64,000 nt of DNA, from NCBI GenBank assembly GCA_937991535.1, contig CALKHN010000027.1, positions 1 through 64,000 on the forward strand, given 5' to 3'. Origin of the DNA: an uncultured Sphingobacteriales bacterium. Its GTDB lineage: Bacteria; Bacteroidota; Bacteroidia; Chitinophagales; Chitinophagaceae. Position 1 is the stretch's first letter. Every line of letters begins with the position of its first letter. Under the pieces are notes generated by a model, which was given only the letters and a program-made list of their open reading frames with translations, did no database searches and was not told where the DNA came from. Of the stretch, positions 53,091 to 61,982 are shown one piece after another. The position numbers and the translations under genes are program-made.

Positions 53091-54425
53091 ATGGCGACAC
53101 TGAACTTTAACTTAAAGCCTTTTGGCAATAATACAGCACACATCAATGCTTTCATCAGGCATCAGGGGGATTTAAAAAGAAAATTTACCGGCTTCACTAT
53201 ATCAGATGAGGTTTCATCAAAAAACAATTCCAATTACAAATATTGGGATGTTGCCAAACAACGAGTTAAAAATCATCAGCAAGCAGAAATAATTAATCCC
53301 AGGCTGAATGAATGGCAAAAAAAATTTGATGATTATATTTCAGACTGCAATCGTTATGATCGTTCCCCGGATATTAACGAAATCCTAAATCTGCTTACGC
53401 GGTCAAATCACAAAAAAAAGCCGACAGCAGCCAACTTGCCTGAAGCCGATGCCGGCATAAGAGACATGCCATTAATATCGCCGGGTCGCAAACTCCTCAC
53501 TGATGCCTATGTATTATTTATCCGGGCCATCAGGAAGCAACGAACCCATAAGGAACCCACGATAAAAAAGTATGAGGTAATGCTTTGGCAGGTTGTAAGT
53601 TTCCAGGAATATGCAAAAAAGAAAGTGCTGATGTCGGAAGTTGACAGAGATTTTTTTTATGAGTTTGCAGAATATTTGATTGATGAGCATGATAATGTTA
53701 ATAAAACCATCATCCGGAAAATCAAAAATATACGAACTGTAATGCAATATGCCTATGATAAGAAAATGGTTAACCACATCTTTTTCAAACAAAAAATTGA
53801 TTATAAGGATATCGAGGATCCCAACCGTGTCCCTTTGGAAGAAAATGAAAGGCTGGCTTTCTGGAAATACAGAACTACGGACCTTATGAAAAGAATGGTT
53901 TGTGATGCATTTCTTTGCGACATGTATTTAGGATTGCGGTTTGGTGACCTACAGGCATTAAAAAAATCACACCTACACCCTATCAAAGACGGCGATTAAA
54001 CTTTTTACTACCTCAACATTAATCAGGAGAAAACATTGGGAAGAAACAGCGTTCCAATCCCTGATTTTATATATGAAATCCTTGAAAAGTATTTTAACGG
54101 TTCGGGAGTAATATTCAATCTGTCAAATAATCAGGTGGCAAATCGCGTATTAAAAGAAATAGCCGAGGATTGCAAACTAACGCGGAAAATTCAATGGAAA
54201 TTTATTCAAGGCAAGAAAATTGAAGAGGAACCTAAACAATTGTCCGATGTTTTATCTTTTCACTTTGCCCGGTATACGTATACTCGGATTTTGGACCAAT
54301 CTTCCCTTCAGGGAAGAGATATTCAAAAAAACCTCGGACATAAACGGTTTGCTACCACAGAGGGATATTTGGTAAGTGATGATATGAGGCGTATTGTATC
54401 CACATTTAAAGTGGTAAGTAAGTAG
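53091..54425 (+). pseudogene. Tyrosine-type integrase interrupted by an in-frame stop
   Basis: One reading frame of 444 codons from ATG 53091 to TAG 54423-54425, broken only by TAA at 53997-53999 (codon 303). Up to there it has an Arm-like N-terminal part, the SAM-like core-binding domain (about 130-235) and the catalytic Arg283 in YLGLRFGDL. After the stop, the same frame gives YYLNINQEKT with Lys314, then His391 and Arg394 in SFHFARYTY, His417 in LGHKRF and Tyr426 in TEGYLV. All catalytic residues are thus intact except for the nonsense codon. Either a recent mutation or a sequencing error; if real, the prophage cannot excise by its own integrase unless the stop is read through. Confidence 0.88.
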
Positions 54426-54426
54426 C

Positions 54427-54684
54427 ATGGTTTTTTACATTCGACCTCTTATTAATCGAATTGCCTACAGGCTTAGGGTAGAGCAGGTAATGATTGATTC
54501 CGTAAAAGAACAATACAGGATTTCCGGAAGAAACAAATCTATAGTTCTGCAATCTAATAGGCCGCTTTTTCGCAATAAAGGCATTAAGCACAGAAAACCA
54601 AATTGGAAACTTGTAGAGGGGTCAGTTCACTACCATTCGGATATGGAACCAATCATTGCAGAAATTATGAAAATTATTGATTAA
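54427..54684 (+). CDS. Small prophage protein of unknown function
   Basis: 85 residues, starting 1 bp after the integrase stop, so translationally linked with it. Basic protein (RPLINRIAYRLRVEQVMID, then SGRNKSIVLQSNRPLFRNKG) ending in an amphipathic HSDMEPIIAEIMKIID helix. The central part reads as beta strands. It could be a DNA-binding accessory to integrase, but no family is recognised. A good terminator follows 45 bp later. Confidence 0.6.
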   Translation: MVFYIRPLINRIAYRLRVEQVMIDSVKEQYRISGRNKSIVLQSNRPLFRNKGIKHRKPNWKLVEGSVHYHSDMEPIIAEIMKIID

Positions 54685-54728
54685 ATAAAAAAATAAGCTA
54701 TATTAGATTTCGATGTTAGCAACAGCTT

Positions 54729-54761
54729 AGCCTCCGGAGTGATGTCCGGGGGCTTTTATTT
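54729..54761 (+). terminator. Terminator of the integrase operon
   Basis: Arms AGCCTCCGGA (54729-54738) and TCCGGGGGCT (54745-54754) pair over 10 positions with one G-U and a 6-nt loop, followed by TTTATTTT. Confidence 0.88.
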
Positions 54762-54831
54762 TGGCACCTTCAATATCCTTCCCAAAAAGGTTTAGGGTTG
54801 AAGCTAAAAATGATCTCTATTTCTATACTTT

Positions 54832-56004
54832 TTAAACCACATTATATTCCACATCCACCAGTCCCAGCCGTAGCACAGTAGATTCGGTCAACGCTGGGCC
54901 TTCCACCACAAGTACCCCCTTGCGCGAAGAGAGCACTTTAGGCGTGATGCCTGTCTCGGCATTAGGATCTGGCAATACGGTAACGGTTACCCTGCTTATT
55001 TCCGTTTTACCATCCGGTGCAGTCAGTATCAGGTCAAAAGCATATTCACCCGCAACGGTTAACCCGGTTACAGTAACCCCTATTGAATATGGATTGTTCA
55101 TTACCGCCTGCACAGGTCCAGAAACTTGTTTCCAAACGTGTATTAACCCTTCTGGACCAGTTGAATTGTTGCCTCTTAATATAACAGATTCAGATGGCAG
55201 CATAATTGTTTGGTCATCCCCGGCATCTGCTTTTAATTCTGTAGTCATTATTTTGATTTTTGATAGAAACCATTCGTAAAGGTTCAAATTGTTCTGTTTG
55301 AATTTTGGGTCATACCGTTCAGTCCAACAGCAGTGCCCGCCGGTATAAATAGTAAGGTCAATCAGATCTGGCGCAACATCATGTATTGTCTTATAAATCC
55401 GTCTTGTGTCAGCGGTACATGTCTCATCCTTATCCCCGCAAAATAGCCATATCGGCAACTTAGCTGCAATTGCCTTATTGAACGTATAACCTTCCTCACT
55501 TGCAGCCATGTAAGTTGAGAATGGTGCTACTGCAGTCACGGTACTCGCTAAATCTCCGTCCCTTTGGTCAAAAAAATAGAAAGATGTTGACTTTGCACCC
55601 AAAGAAATGCCTGTAACAAAAATAGCTGCGAGGTCAATTCTGTCCTTCAATAGCGAGTCATTTGCCACAATGTAATTGACATGGTCCGGAGTCGTAAATG
55701 ACACTGTACTACGCTGCGGAGACACCACTATAAACTTTTGAAGTTTGCCGGTATTCGGATTAATGAACTGCATTTTTTCACCCGCGCCGATTAGTTTTGG
55801 GGGTCCGTGCACCAGTAGTTTTTTTAACCCGTCTGCGGTTTCGTTTCCGATTTCACCAGCACCGTGCAGAAAAAAAAGTATCGGGTACTTTTGCGTAGTT
55901 GCGTAAAAATCGTCTGGCAGGTGCGTTAGCGACCAAAAGGCCTGCGTCTTTGCCACGTGTATTTGCCTTGCAATCTGATTGCCAATTACGGGGTATTGTT
56001 CCAT
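54832..56004 (-). CDS. Prophage alpha/beta-hydrolase esterase with PKD-like domain
   Basis: A 390-residue protein. Residues 1-255 form an alpha/beta hydrolase like the feruloyl/polyhydroxybutyrate esterase group: PILFFLHGAGEIGNETADGL (oxyanion region), Ser134 in TGISLGAKS, Asp191/193 in FCGDKDETC and His224 in YTGGHCCW. Residues about 258-345 are a PKD-like beta sandwich (ADAGDDQTIMLPSESVILRG, with TVAGEYAFDLILTAPDGKT), followed by a short C-terminal strand region. No signal peptide. It is the last gene of the minus-strand phage module, next to the lysin. It may deacylate surface polysaccharide as part of the virion, or be a lysogenic-conversion cargo gene. Confidence 0.78.
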   Translation of the reverse strand: MEQYPVIGNQIARQIHVAKTQAFWSLTHLPDDFYATTQKYPILFFLHGAGEIGNETADGLKKLLVHGPPKLIGAGEKMQFINPNTGKLQKFIVVSPQRSTVSFTTPDHVNYIVANDSLLKDRIDLAAIFVTGISLGAKSTSFYFFDQRDGDLASTVTAVAPFSTYMAASEEGYTFNKAIAAKLPIWLFCGDKDETCTADTRRIYKTIHDVAPDLIDLTIYTGGHCCWTERYDPKFKQNNLNLYEWFLSKIKIMTTELKADAGDDQTIMLPSESVILRGNNSTGPEGLIHVWKQVSGPVQAVMNNPYSIGVTVTGLTVAGEYAFDLILTAPDGKTEISRVTVTVLPDPNAETGITPKVLSSRKGVLVVEGPALTESTVLRLGLVDVEYNVV

Positions 56005-56025
56005 AAATAATTATTTTGTGGTGGC

Positions 56026-56694
56026 TTATTTCCACCTGGTTATTGAATAAGTTGCGTTGTATGATCTCTTTTTTTTGTACACCCCATCACCTTCCCGGCT
56101 GCCAGCTACATTAGTATTAGCCTCTACCGATTCATATACAGAGCTATTTATTTGCCTGTGATAAAAGAAAGTATGCCCAATGCGTTTTAAAGATGCGTAA
56201 TACAAACAGCCAACATCTCCTGGTTCGGGATCCTTCAAAAATTTTTTACCAGTCCAAACAATGTTTTTTGCATTGTGCGCCGATGGTGACCAGGCGGTAA
56301 CGGTATTGGGTATGCCGGCGCTATCCAAGGACCAATGCACAAAAGCGGAACAATAGGCGTATCCCTCACCCAGCCCAACAGATCGCAAATACATTCGGAT
56401 CTGCGGGCCATCGTTTCTGCCAGTCGCTTCCCGCACACCTACCTGGGAAAGATAAATCTCTGACAATTCGCAACGCCTGAACGCAATAACAGTATCCCGT
56501 ATTACAACCGTATCCACTGTTACGGGACGTATAGGCACAACAATAATAGTATCCGCCGGCAATTCTGCCAGCGTATCCCCTTGCATTGTAACTACTACAC
56601 CAGTTTCAGGTAGACTATTACAACTGCCCAAAAAAATGAGAAGAAAACAAGTAAGGATATTGCGAACTGTTGCCACGACTGAAGATTTTTCCAT
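56026..56694 (-). CDS. CHAP/NlpC-P60-like endolysin lipoprotein
   Basis: 222 residues. Lipoprotein signal with lipobox FLGSC (Cys25), then a Val/Asp-rich spacer and a papain-like amidase domain from about 75: SQVGVREATGRNDG, GYAYCSAFVHWSLDSAG with catalytic Cys115, GDVGCLYY, RIGHTFFY with His174 and ESVEANTN with the polar third residue. It should cleave stem peptides or cross-bridges of peptidoglycan at lysis. The membrane anchor suggests outer or inner membrane retention until the holin acts. It overlaps the next upstream gene by 100 bp in a different frame. Confidence 0.78.
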   Translation of the reverse strand: MEKSSVVATVRNILTCFLLIFLGSCNSLPETGVVVTMQGDTLAELPADTIIVVPIRPVTVDTVVIRDTVIAFRRCELSEIYLSQVGVREATGRNDGPQIRMYLRSVGLGEGYAYCSAFVHWSLDSAGIPNTVTAWSPSAHNAKNIVWTGKKFLKDPEPGDVGCLYYASLKRIGHTFFYHRQINSSVYESVEANTNVAGSREGDGVYKKKRSYNATYSITRWK

Positions 56695-56978
56695 TTTAAT
56701 TTTGAATAATTAACTCTTGTTCCATCCTGCCTCTTCTGTCCATATAAGAACCGATATAACCCACGGAAGGAAAAATAAATTCCTCCCAAAGCAATATTTG
56801 CAGCGCCGATAACAACAGCAGCCGATAGGAGCAGGGGTTGAATAAAACTAATATCATAGGTGCCGGTTGCCATCCCCAGTAAGGATAACGCGACGCCTAA
56901 TCCCCAAAACCCAAAAAAGGCAAGTGGCACACTCCATATGCCATCAAAGAGCTGAAGAAAGTATTTTAATCGTTTCAT
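56595..56978 (-). CDS. Prophage small membrane protein
   Basis: 127 residues with three hydrophobic segments: SVPLAFFGFWGLGVALSLLG, IQPLLLSAAVVIGAANIALG and FAISLLVFFSFFWAVVIVYLKL. A basic loop between the second and third (YGQKRQDGTRVNYSKLKWKN) faces the cytoplasm. It overlaps the CHAP lysin gene by 100 bp and the neighbour upstream by 4 bp, so it belongs to the lysis module. A holin or structural membrane role is possible; no family recognised. Confidence 0.6.
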   Translation of the reverse strand: MKRLKYFLQLFDGIWSVPLAFFGFWGLGVALSLLGMATGTYDISFIQPLLLSAAVVIGAANIALGGIYFSFRGLYRFLYGQKRQDGTRVNYSKLKWKNLQSWQQFAISLLVFFSFFWAVVIVYLKLV

Positions 56979-57388
56979 AAAAACCTTTTGAGTAAATAAT
57001 TATATCCAATGAGCAGCGACATGCAGACGCATAATTCAATGTAACCTCCCTTTCGGCCGAATATCCTTCGTGAAGTTTTATCTATTGTTCCATTTCCCTC
57101 AATCAATCGCCATGGCCTATCCCGGAATATCTTTAACAAAAAATCAAAACCCGTTCTCCTGATTGGAAACATAGCCGGCATACAAAACAATAACCTCCAA
57201 TCCTGTGCAAAATATGCTGTCAATCCAACGATAGCCGCACCCACTGAAATCGAATAAACAGCGCTCCATTGATGTTCCAACCTATCTATGCTTTGGGACA
57301 CATCAATCTGCTTACCGGCAATAACAAACTGTTCCAGCTTTGCCTCAATTATGCAGATAACGAAATATGTAATCTGCATCTCAATCAT
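56975..57388 (-). CDS. Prophage membrane protein of unknown function
   Basis: 137 residues. Segment FVICIIEAKLEQFVIA is followed by a helical part with LEHQWSAVYSISVGAAIVGLTAYF as the clearest transmembrane helix, a further LLFCMPAMFPIRRTGF, and a C-terminal GYIELCVCMSLLIGYNYLL. Overlaps its neighbours by 4 and 8 bp, translational coupling in the lysis block. No family recognised. Confidence 0.55.
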   Translation of the reverse strand: MIEMQITYFVICIIEAKLEQFVIAGKQIDVSQSIDRLEHQWSAVYSISVGAAIVGLTAYFAQDWRLLFCMPAMFPIRRTGFDFLLKIFRDRPWRLIEGNGTIDKTSRRIFGRKGGYIELCVCMSLLIGYNYLLKRFL

Positions 57389-58376
57389 TTTTTTTAGGCG
57401 GCTTTACTCCAACCAATCTGTTGTTCATATATAGGCTATCCCAAATTATTTCTGTACTCCCTTCTCTGGTCATATGGTATTCATAAACAGACTTTTCAAT
57501 TTGCTTTGAATTATTAAGCCAGATATTGCCAGGCTTCGGAAAAATAAAAAGAAGCGCCGCGGCGCCAATCACAAACATTACATAATTGGTATAGCGTGCG
57601 GGATCATGACCGGGGAGAAGATTCTTAGCACCTAAAATTAGAATAGCTATTATTACAGCAATGAGCAAAACACCAATGCACAGGTTAAGTATCCACCCGT
57701 CTTTCACGGCATAATGTACCGCCTGCCCGTAGGTTGGTGAAATGGTTACATATTTTGTAAAAACTTTCTCTCCCATATACCAGCCGGTATGAGTGGAATC
57801 TGTGCCTTTAATTTCATTGTCTGGCTTATTGCTACAGGAAAAAAGAAACATGGAAATGATAAATGCAAAAAGGAAATATTTCATAACTGCTGATTTTACT
57901 GTTTTGATAATTGGTTTGCGGAATCGCCATATGACATAAACCAGGTTAATAACCAATAACCACCAGCACCATTTTGGTGTTTTATATTTTATTACCGGAA
58001 CAGAAATGGTTGTTACTTGTGAGTGGTGAACTTCTTTTGTTTTAATGATGTTTGCCAGGCTATCAATTGTCCTGTTTAGGCTATCCGTTTTACATTCCAC
58101 GTCAATTTTGCCATTATTGATATCAATGGTGGCACTGGTCCTGCCCGATTTGGATTTTACTTCTCTGTGATATACCACATCCTGACATGGAATGCTATCA
58201 TGGATCCTAACGCTGTCACCGGGAATGGTGATCGTTGTATCCTTATAAACAATCACCTCTTTTTCAATTATGCTATCCTTTGTCTCAATCTGAGGTGGAT
58301 AGCGATCATTGCACTTCTTTTGCGATATGCAGGAAGTGAATGAAGCGGCTATAATGATGCACAGTACAATTCGCAT
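57381..58376 (-). CDS. u-spanin-like lipoprotein fused to a second lipoprotein-like membrane domain
   Basis: 331 residues with two signal-like regions. Residues 1-16 are a lipoprotein signal (lipobox SFTSC, Cys16), residues 17-135 a charged spacer, and 136-152 a transmembrane helix (WCWWLLVINLVYVIW). This N-terminal lipid plus C-terminal helix layout is that of unimolecular spanins, which fuse inner and outer membranes at lysis. Without a stop the frame continues at Met165 (codon at 57884-57882), MKYFLFAFIISMFLFSC, a second lipoprotein signal (Cys181), followed by helices near 229-250 and 264-281. Either the spanin stop was lost, or the second part is also translated from Met165. Confidence 0.7.
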   Translation of the reverse strand: MRIVLCIIIAASFTSCISQKKCNDRYPPQIETKDSIIEKEVIVYKDTTITIPGDSVRIHDSIPCQDVVYHREVKSKSGRTSATIDINNGKIDVECKTDSLNRTIDSLANIIKTKEVHHSQVTTISVPVIKYKTPKWCWWLLVINLVYVIWRFRKPIIKTVKSAVMKYFLFAFIISMFLFSCSNKPDNEIKGTDSTHTGWYMGEKVFTKYVTISPTYGQAVHYAVKDGWILNLCIGVLLIAVIIAILILGAKNLLPGHDPARYTNYVMFVIGAAALLFIFPKPGNIWLNNSKQIEKSVYEYHMTREGSTEIIWDSLYMNNRLVGVKPPKKND

Positions 58377-58380
58377 AGTA

Positions 58381-58629
58381 TTATTTTAAAAGAGACACCA
58401 GGGTTTTAAGTGCATCCCAAACCCCACCAGATGCAGGTACAGCCATAACTATGAGAATAACAACCAATCTATCCTTAAGCTTTTCCAGCTTTGCTAATCG
58501 CTGTCCATGATCGGTTATTACCCCAATAACCCCTTTATCATCCTTATTCAACTCGTGGCCTTTTAAGATTTGTAAAATGCTGGTAACCTTTGTGCGTATA
58601 TCCCGTAACTCTAATTGTTCTGATTCCAT
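58381..58629 (-). CDS. XhlA/holin-like small protein
   Basis: 82 residues from Met at 58629 (three residues shorter than the longest frame). N-terminal coiled-coil-like helix (QLELRDIRTKVTSILQILKG), central VIGVITDHGQRLAKLEKLKDRL, and one C-terminal transmembrane helix (VVILIVMAVPASGGVW). This layout matches the XhlA/hemolysin-like holin partner proteins of several phages. It lies in the lysis module between the spanin-like gene and a small unknown gene. Confidence 0.6.
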   Translation of the reverse strand: MESEQLELRDIRTKVTSILQILKGHELNKDDKGVIGVITDHGQRLAKLEKLKDRLVVILIVMAVPASGGVWDALKTLVSLLK

Positions 58630-58655
58630 CATAAACACTTTAATGAGATCAATGA

Positions 58656-58961
58656 TTACTCCGCGTTGCTGTCAGGATTATTAGCGGTAAAGATTTCCAA
58701 AAGCTGTGCTTTAAATAACACAGTGATGTTTTCCATTTTTTCAATGGTTTCCTTTAATAGTTGTGTGTCGCTTCGGTCAAGATTCAGCGTTTCCCCGTTA
58801 TACATCTTTTTGGACCAGTCAAACATTTTAAAGGCATCGCCCTTTGTGAGTTGCGAAAGCTGTATAGCCAATTGCTTACCCAGGGTAATTGGTTCCCCTT
58901 TTTCATCTTTTGCCGAGACACCATCCAAATGCAGGATGGGTTTGTTAAAACTTATTTTCAT
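58656..58961 (-). CDS. Small conserved-looking prophage protein
   Basis: 101 residues, mostly helical, soluble. It begins with a strand pair (MKISFNKPILHLDGVSAKDE), then LGKQLAIQLSQLTKGDAFKMFDWSKKMYNGETLNLDRSD and a final helix LLKETIEKMENITVLFKAQLLEI. Placed 9 bp after the fibre gene. No family I can name; a chaperone or assembly role is only guesswork. Confidence 0.55.
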   Translation of the reverse strand: MKISFNKPILHLDGVSAKDEKGEPITLGKQLAIQLSQLTKGDAFKMFDWSKKMYNGETLNLDRSDTQLLKETIEKMENITVLFKAQLLEIFTANNPDSNAE

Positions 58962-58970
58962 TTTTATAGT

Positions 58971-60515
58971 TTATGCCAGTGTGAACGTTTTAGTTGTACC
59001 GCTAATTCGCATGTATACATTAGTTCCGTCATACCAAACATCCCCATCATTGGGAGTGGTGGGAGCCACGCCGCTTGTTAAGCACAATTGCGCCCTTGTA
59101 GTATCTGAAGCGGGCAGGTGCAATGCAGCGATGGGAGCTACTTTGATACCTACATTTCCTTCCGCATCTATTGTTAATGCAGTACTGCCTGGTGAGGTAC
59201 CATATTTGATTTTAAAATCCCCGGATTCGTAAAGAATAATGTTATCGTTGGTGGAATCAATACCAAACAAAAAGGTTGATGTTTGGGCAATTGTATTGTA
59301 AACCTTAATAAATGTATTTTGAGCATCCTCATTGGAATTGACAATAAAATCAAAATCTCCAACGGAACCTTTCTTTATCATGTAGGATGTACTGGTTAAT
59401 TCATGCCTAACGCTATTGCTTCCACTTCTTAATGACATAAGACCAGACTCATAACTCATTTGATAACCACCAGATGCATTATTACCAATTCTTAAATTCT
59501 GCGTTCCAAATAAATTGAAAGTAAAACCAGTAGTCGCGAAGGTGAAATTATCATTGCCGCTAAAATCTAATGTAGTTAATCCCGTCATGCTGACTGCACC
59601 CGCATCACTTCCAGTTATATAGATGCCGCCATAAGTGGACAAATCCCCGCTTAATCCTACAACCCCATCCCCTAAATCCATCAACCCATTATCGAAAGTA
59701 TAGGTAGGACCTGAAGCCAATAAATCTATGCTGTCTGTTGTGTTTCTGAAATAAAGATTTGTGCCGTTATACCAAACATCCCCGGCATTTGGCGAAGTGG
59801 GAGCAACACCTGTCCTTATACGCAGTGAGGCTCTGGCTGTCGTTGAAGCTGCAATGTCCACGATTGCACTCGGGTTTGTTACACCAACGCCAAAATATCT
59901 ATCTGTGGAGAATCGTGCAGCTTCTCCCCCTTGAGAGTAGAAAACGGGGATATAACCGCCACCTGTTCCACCTATCTGAAATTCACTCCCAACAAGCTTC
60001 ACTATTGCTCTTACGATGCTATTATTTACAGACCTAAAACCAAGCCCGTAAGATTTGCCGGTACTTGTTCCCGTTTTCGGTTCAAAAATTATATCGTTAT
60101 TCGAGTCCCCAGTTAATAATATATTACCTTCTGCATGAATTGCTTCTAATGGTGAGGTAACTCTAAGCCCCAATCTATTATTCACCTCATCATACGCACT
60201 TGTACCAAAAAGTATTTTCCCTTTAGTGGCGTGACCTGTAGATGTAAGTGTAAGATTCTCACTGACAGAAGTCCCGCCTTTAATAGTTTGACCCCCACTT
60301 TTACCGGTAATTAAGTCGTTGGTAACAATCCCTTCGTTAAAAGCAATACCATTCTGATAGTCATCAGGTATATCTACAATAAAATCCAACATAGAATTGA
60401 ATATATTATTGACATGCTCCTCCTTAATACCCCGCTCATTATTTTCTACAATTTTGGACTGGATATAATTACGCAAAAGCGTAGTGGTTTCAAATGTTTC
60501 TGTTGGAAAAGACAT
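58971..60515 (-). CDS. Tail fibre-like protein with repeated modules
   Basis: 514 residues. N-terminal helical part (about 1-50), then mostly beta structure with Gly, Thr and Asn richness as in trimeric fibres. A module of about 40 residues occurs twice: near 225-265 (RIRTGVAPTSPNAGDVWYNG, then TNLYFRNT) and at the C-terminus (LTSGVAPTTPNDGDVWYDG, then TNVYMRIS). Between them come shorter repeats such as FNLFGTQNLRIGNNASGGYQM. No chaperone (peptidase S74) domain is visible at the end. Probable host-recognition component at the tail tip. Confidence 0.7.
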   Translation of the reverse strand: MSFPTETFETTTLLRNYIQSKIVENNERGIKEEHVNNIFNSMLDFIVDIPDDYQNGIAFNEGIVTNDLITGKSGGQTIKGGTSVSENLTLTSTGHATKGKILFGTSAYDEVNNRLGLRVTSPLEAIHAEGNILLTGDSNNDIIFEPKTGTSTGKSYGLGFRSVNNSIVRAIVKLVGSEFQIGGTGGGYIPVFYSQGGEAARFSTDRYFGVGVTNPSAIVDIAASTTARASLRIRTGVAPTSPNAGDVWYNGTNLYFRNTTDSIDLLASGPTYTFDNGLMDLGDGVVGLSGDLSTYGGIYITGSDAGAVSMTGLTTLDFSGNDNFTFATTGFTFNLFGTQNLRIGNNASGGYQMSYESGLMSLRSGSNSVRHELTSTSYMIKKGSVGDFDFIVNSNEDAQNTFIKVYNTIAQTSTFLFGIDSTNDNIILYESGDFKIKYGTSPGSTALTIDAEGNVGIKVAPIAALHLPASDTTRAQLCLTSGVAPTTPNDGDVWYDGTNVYMRISGTTKTFTLA

Positions 60516-60516
60516 A

Positions 60517-61539
60517 TTATTTCCGCATTAAAGGAATTAAACCAATGTTTTTACTTACCGCTTCAGTTCCGCCGGATGAACCGCTATTACTATCATAATA
60601 TAACCACTGCGTGTTGTCATTATCGGTATCACCGCTGCCAAATTTGTTGTTATAATTATTCGGCATTTGTTCCCTTTGGGGGGCGCTATTTACGCCACCG
60701 GATTCCGGATAATACCGGTCGCGATAGGTGTGATTATGCGATTTATTGTTATCGGCTTCATATCCACCCGCAGCGCTGGAGGTTCTGCCATAGCTCAACC
60801 CACGGGAACTATCCAACCCCCGTATAAATTGGGACCGCAGATCCGGAAGGCGTAAGGTTGTACTCTCGTTGCCTTTTGAAAAAAAACCCCGATAATTTAA
60901 ACTTGAAAACCACTGAACTTCCGTAACTAAGGACGTAGCGCCGGCGGGATCATTTGCAAACGTCCATATCCTTGCTTCATCTGCCCGGTTTACCAATTGT
61001 CCATGTAAAGCAATCGTACCAGGCAGAACACGGTATGAATAAAATATTTCACCAACATTTTGCATTGCAAATTTTAGCGGCATCAGCGTCCAATCACTAC
61101 CATTAGTAATAAGCCAAATCTGTTCAGCCTCATCCAAATAAATGGTTTGGTACAATGTACCCCCATATTTTATTTTGGTGACTCCGGGTGCACTTACCGC
61201 AACCTGGGACTTATTTACATTGATGGCTGTTATTGGGATAATGCTACCATTACGCACACCCGAAGCAGGGGGTAATGTAATGGCAATAGTTGCGTTGTTG
61301 GCATCAATAATAACCGCTTTTCCAATTACAGTATCATCCAGCGTGGAGGTAGCCGCTACAGGCGCAAAATCATCAAAATGGGTTATTACGCCTACTTTAT
61401 CTTTCAGCCAGGCAGTGCGGTTGGCAAGCTGCTTGGCCTGAGTATTGGATATACCATCTTCTCCACCAATTACCAAATCAGTTTGTTCAAGCTGGTAAAT
61501 ACCCGCTTCCCAAAGTATGTCCTCAATTAAATTTGCCAT
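60517..61539 (-). CDS. Phage tail collar/fibre protein
   Basis: 340 residues. The N-terminal part (about 1-170) has a DNTQAKQLANRTAWLKDKVG-like segment (ISNTQAKQLANRTAWLK) common in phage fibre N-termini. The C-terminal part is a tail-collar domain: GTIALHGQLVNRADEARIW, LRLPDLRSQFIRGLDSSRG, His pairs in NKSHNHTYRD, and the closing IGLIPLMRK, matching the usual P-x-N/V-x-A-L-x-x-x-I end of these fibres. Its start overlaps the end of the next gene by 1 bp. Function: virion attachment. Confidence 0.78.
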   Translation of the reverse strand: MANLIEDILWEAGIYQLEQTDLVIGGEDGISNTQAKQLANRTAWLKDKVGVITHFDDFAPVAATSTLDDTVIGKAVIIDANNATIAITLPPASGVRNGSIIPITAINVNKSQVAVSAPGVTKIKYGGTLYQTIYLDEAEQIWLITNGSDWTLMPLKFAMQNVGEIFYSYRVLPGTIALHGQLVNRADEARIWTFANDPAGATSLVTEVQWFSSLNYRGFFSKGNESTTLRLPDLRSQFIRGLDSSRGLSYGRTSSAAGGYEADNNKSHNHTYRDRYYPESGGVNSAPQREQMPNNYNNKFGSGDTDNDNTQWLYYDSNSGSSGGTEAVSKNIGLIPLMRK

Positions 61540-61982
61540 TAGTTGATAATTATTTTCCAGGTGCCTACAAGCCGCACCGCGGATGTTTTAACAATCTCAC
61601 TCCTCACTTTTCGCGCAAACAACACATTGTCGGCTGTCAGTAGCCCAAATTCCTTTATACTCATACCATTGGCTTCCGCGTTATCAATGGACCAGCTAAA
61701 CAATACTGAATTGGATTCGGGGAATGTATAGCTGGTAATAGCCTTTGTATAGGCTCCTGTAAGTCCTGTATCTGTAATAATAGGATCAGCATCGCCTGTA
61801 CCAACAGAAATTTTGCTAATGATCTTCCCCGCTGCATCCCCGGCAAGCAGCTTTGCAGTATTGGTTTTTCCCAGGGTAACCACTAAATTATTATCCTGGT
61901 AATCTTCCAGCACTTTGCCCGTTGCAGCTTCAATTACCTGCATCGAAAAACTACCTTTTACTATAATTGAATCTTTGTCCAT
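61539..61982 (-). CDS. Phage structural protein of unknown function
   Basis: 147 residues. Beta-rich soluble protein: VKGSFSMQVIEAATGKVLEDYQDNNLVVTLGKTN, ISKISVGTGDADP and SYTFPESNSVLFSWSIDNAEANGMSIKEFGLL. The phrase GMSIKEFGLLTADNVLFARKV resembles small tail-fibre or baseplate accessory proteins downstream of gpI. The start shares a base with the stop of the tail protein I gene. Confidence 0.6.
   Translation of the reverse strand: MDKDSIIVKGSFSMQVIEAATGKVLEDYQDNNLVVTLGKTNTAKLLAGDAAGKIISKISVGTGDADPIITDTGLTGAYTKAITSYTFPESNSVLFSWSIDNAEANGMSIKEFGLLTADNVLFARKVRSEIVKTSAVRLVGTWKIIIN

Noticed and set aside
57381..57884. Second half of the spanin-like gene as a separate gene
   Set aside because: No stop codon separates it from the first half, so I kept one gene and reported the internal start as a finding.
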